A stretch of DNA of 46,618 bases from Candidatus Omnitrophota bacterium (GTDB taxonomy: Bacteria > Omnitrophota > Gorgyraeia > Ghiorseimicrobiales > Ghiorseimicrobiaceae): assembly GCA_030681595.1 (NCBI GenBank), contig JAUXSB010000009.1, positions 88,265-134,882 on the forward strand, written 5' to 3'. Every line of letters begins with the position of its first letter. The first letter of the stretch is position 1. The position numbers were made by a program, and so were the translations under genes. The notes under the pieces are model-generated. The model was not told the origin of the DNA. It did not search any database and saw only the letters and a program-made list of their open reading frames with translations. Positions 45,319 through 46,618 of this stretch are shown one piece after another.

Positions 45319-45366
45319 TTGACAGAATTAGTAGATATGTTACACTTGTAACAGATAAGTTACAAG
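45319..45366 (+). promoter_or_regulatory. Promoter with overlapping operator upstream of the HTH-MNT gene
   Basis: TTGACA-N16-TACACT; TGTTAC-actt-GTAACA and CTTGTAAC-agataa-GTTACAAG inverted repeats. Confidence 0.65.
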
Positions 45367-45375
45367 GAGATCAGT

Positions 45376-45969
45376 ATGAAATTTAACGCTTCATTAATAG
45401 CTATATTAAACTCAAAGACAAAGCTGAAAATCGTTAAATTCCTGCTAACGCACGAAGCTTCAATGAGCGAAAGGGAAATTGCCTCTATTTTGAAGGTATC
45501 TCATATGAGCATTAATAGAACTATGCGGGAATTGTCCGAAGTAAATTTGGTTAATTTTACCACCATTGGCAAAGCCCATTTATGGAAAGTTAACCGAAAA
45601 AGTTATGCCTTTAAAGTGTTATCTGAATTTATCAAGGGCGTCTCTCGCATAAAGGATCCTCTGGATGACTTAAAAGGCGTAATTTTAACAAATATGCCTA
45701 AAAACTTAATCAAGAAAGTAGTTTTGTTTGGTTCTGTTGCTAAGGGCGAAGAAAAAACAGGCAGTGATATTGATGTTTTTTTTCTAGTTAAAGATAGTAG
45801 AGACAAAGAAAAACTCAGTTCTGCCTTGGAGAAATTATCAAATGCCTGTCTTGAAACCTACGGAAATAGGCTATCGCCGTATATATTAACTGAACAAGAA
45901 GCCAAGAAAAAAACGAGGCAGAAGTTTCTCTCCGAGATAAGTAAGGGCATAGAGATATTTTCTTCTTAA
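45376..45969 (+). CDS. Winged-HTH + minimal nucleotidyltransferase (MNT) protein
   Basis: SEREIASILKVSHMSINRTMREL wHTH; VVLFGSVAKGEEKTGSDIDVFFLV NTase motif. Confidence 0.88.
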   Translation: MKFNASLIAILNSKTKLKIVKFLLTHEASMSEREIASILKVSHMSINRTMRELSEVNLVNFTTIGKAHLWKVNRKSYAFKVLSEFIKGVSRIKDPLDDLKGVILTNMPKNLIKKVVLFGSVAKGEEKTGSDIDVFFLVKDSRDKEKLSSALEKLSNACLETYGNRLSPYILTEQEAKKKTRQKFLSEISKGIEIFSS

Positions 45970-45980
45970 GAGGATAAACT

Positions 45981-46391
45981 ATGACACCAAAATTTAAAAC
46001 AAGGGATGTGGAGAAATCTTTATATGCTAATTATCTAAAAAAAGCTGAGGAATGTTACCACGCGGCAAAAACCTCATTTGAAGCCCAAGAGTGGAATGCT
46101 GCTACTATAAGCGCTATCCATGCCTGTATCTCTGCTTCTGATGCAATGTGTATATATTTCTTAGGCAAGCGCAATGCCGGCGAAAACCATAATGAAGCAG
46201 TGGCTCTTTTTAAGACAATAAAAGCCGATGATGAAGAAGCAAATACCAATGCAAACAGGCTCTCAAGAATACTCGGTATAAAAAATATGGCTGAATATGA
46301 AGATAGATTAGTTTTCAGAACCGAAGCCGAGAAAGTTTCAAGAGATTGCGAAAGATTCCTTGAATATGTCAAAGCAAAACTGCCAAAATAA
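45981..46391 (+). CDS. HEPN domain protein (MNT partner)
   Basis: ANYLKKAEECYHAAKTSFEAQEWNAATISAIHACISASDAM HEPN-like helices; adjacent to MNT. Confidence 0.8.
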   Translation: MTPKFKTRDVEKSLYANYLKKAEECYHAAKTSFEAQEWNAATISAIHACISASDAMCIYFLGKRNAGENHNEAVALFKTIKADDEEANTNANRLSRILGIKNMAEYEDRLVFRTEAEKVSRDCERFLEYVKAKLPK

Positions 46392-46402
46392 TACGCGTCT
46401 AA

Positions 46403-46432
46403 CCGTAAGCCCCGCGAATTTTGCGAAATCTC
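46403..46432 (+). repeat. 30-bp box R3
   Basis: ccgtaagccccgcgaattttgcgaaatctc; followed by aagaaaaa and a hairpin terminator at 46440-46465. Confidence 0.7.
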
Positions 46433-46439
46433 AAGAAAA

Positions 46440-46465
46440 AAGCCCTGCTCAAATGAGCAGGGCTT
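46440..46465 (+). terminator. Hairpin terminator (copy B)
   Basis: aagccctgctca-aa-tgagcagggctt. Confidence 0.65.
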
Positions 46466-46618
46466 CGTCAAAGATGGCTCCCCATTCAATATCTAAACGA
46501 ACTTTCCCTATAATTCTGCCTAATACGATACATGGAGATAAAAGAAAGAATCTTTAGGTTTACCCCGTCCGAAATATTTTATTTCGTTCGAGGCGCCGCC
46601 CGCTGGGGCGGGCTCGCT

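Noticed and set aside
46395-46480. Integron attC-like site (gtctaac ahead of box R3)
   Set aside because: One RYYYAAC match, but no matching GTTRRRY core in a foldable attC layout and no integrase. Boxes occur in both orientations, unlike a cassette array.
1-46618. CRISPR arrays, rRNA and tRNA genes
   Set aside because: No regularly spaced identical repeats with unique spacers, no Cas-like ORFs, and no rRNA/tRNA signature recognised by eye. tRNAscan-SE/Infernal would be needed to exclude a tRNA.

Overview
The 46.6 kb window is a gene-dense bacterial chromosome segment. An anaerobe of the Omnitrophota/PVC type is a guess from gene content and repeat style only. About 43 CDSs are supported. 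The core is a long, mostly co-directional redox block (~8.7-23.3 kb): Rrf2 regulator, 4Fe-4S protein, Zn-ribbon/HD protein, YgbA-like protein, CooC-CooS (CODH without ACS), MetV-like protein, FAD/NAD reductase, flavodiiron protein, rubredoxin, KorAB, PNPOx-like, NAD(P)H oxidoreductase, superoxide reductase, glutaredoxin, TrxR-like and a ferritin-like protein. Other genes include a two-component pair, TraB/GumN, SemiSWEET, IspH, a YHS-permease, SpoIIE phosphatase, ECF sigma/anti-sigma, MarC, GlgC, acyl-CoA dehydrogenase-EtfBA, SMC and a GGDEF protein. A small accessory end (~42.2-46.6 kb) carries an rRNA methyltransferase, PAS and YwqK/MORN-like proteins and an MNT-HEPN module. The strongest unexplained signals are non-coding. 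(1) A ~123-nt two-hairpin leader motif occurs twice, with compensatory base-pair changes, before unrelated genes (superoxide reductase and acyl-CoA dehydrogenase), and each copy ends in the Shine-Dalgarno. (2) Three intergenic spacers are built from phase-locked heptamers that fold into palindromes. (3) EtfA and EtfB contain in-frame palindromic or repetitive insertions. (4) A ~274-bp element with ~33-bp imperfect terminal inverted repeats and competing hairpins directly precedes a sigma-factor gene. (5) A 19-aa Cys/Lys microprotein, MGCGVCGPKKPKKKAKKKK, has its own terminator. (6) ~38-bp inverted boxes bracket the MNT-HEPN module. All structures were read by eye; no folding or database search was run.
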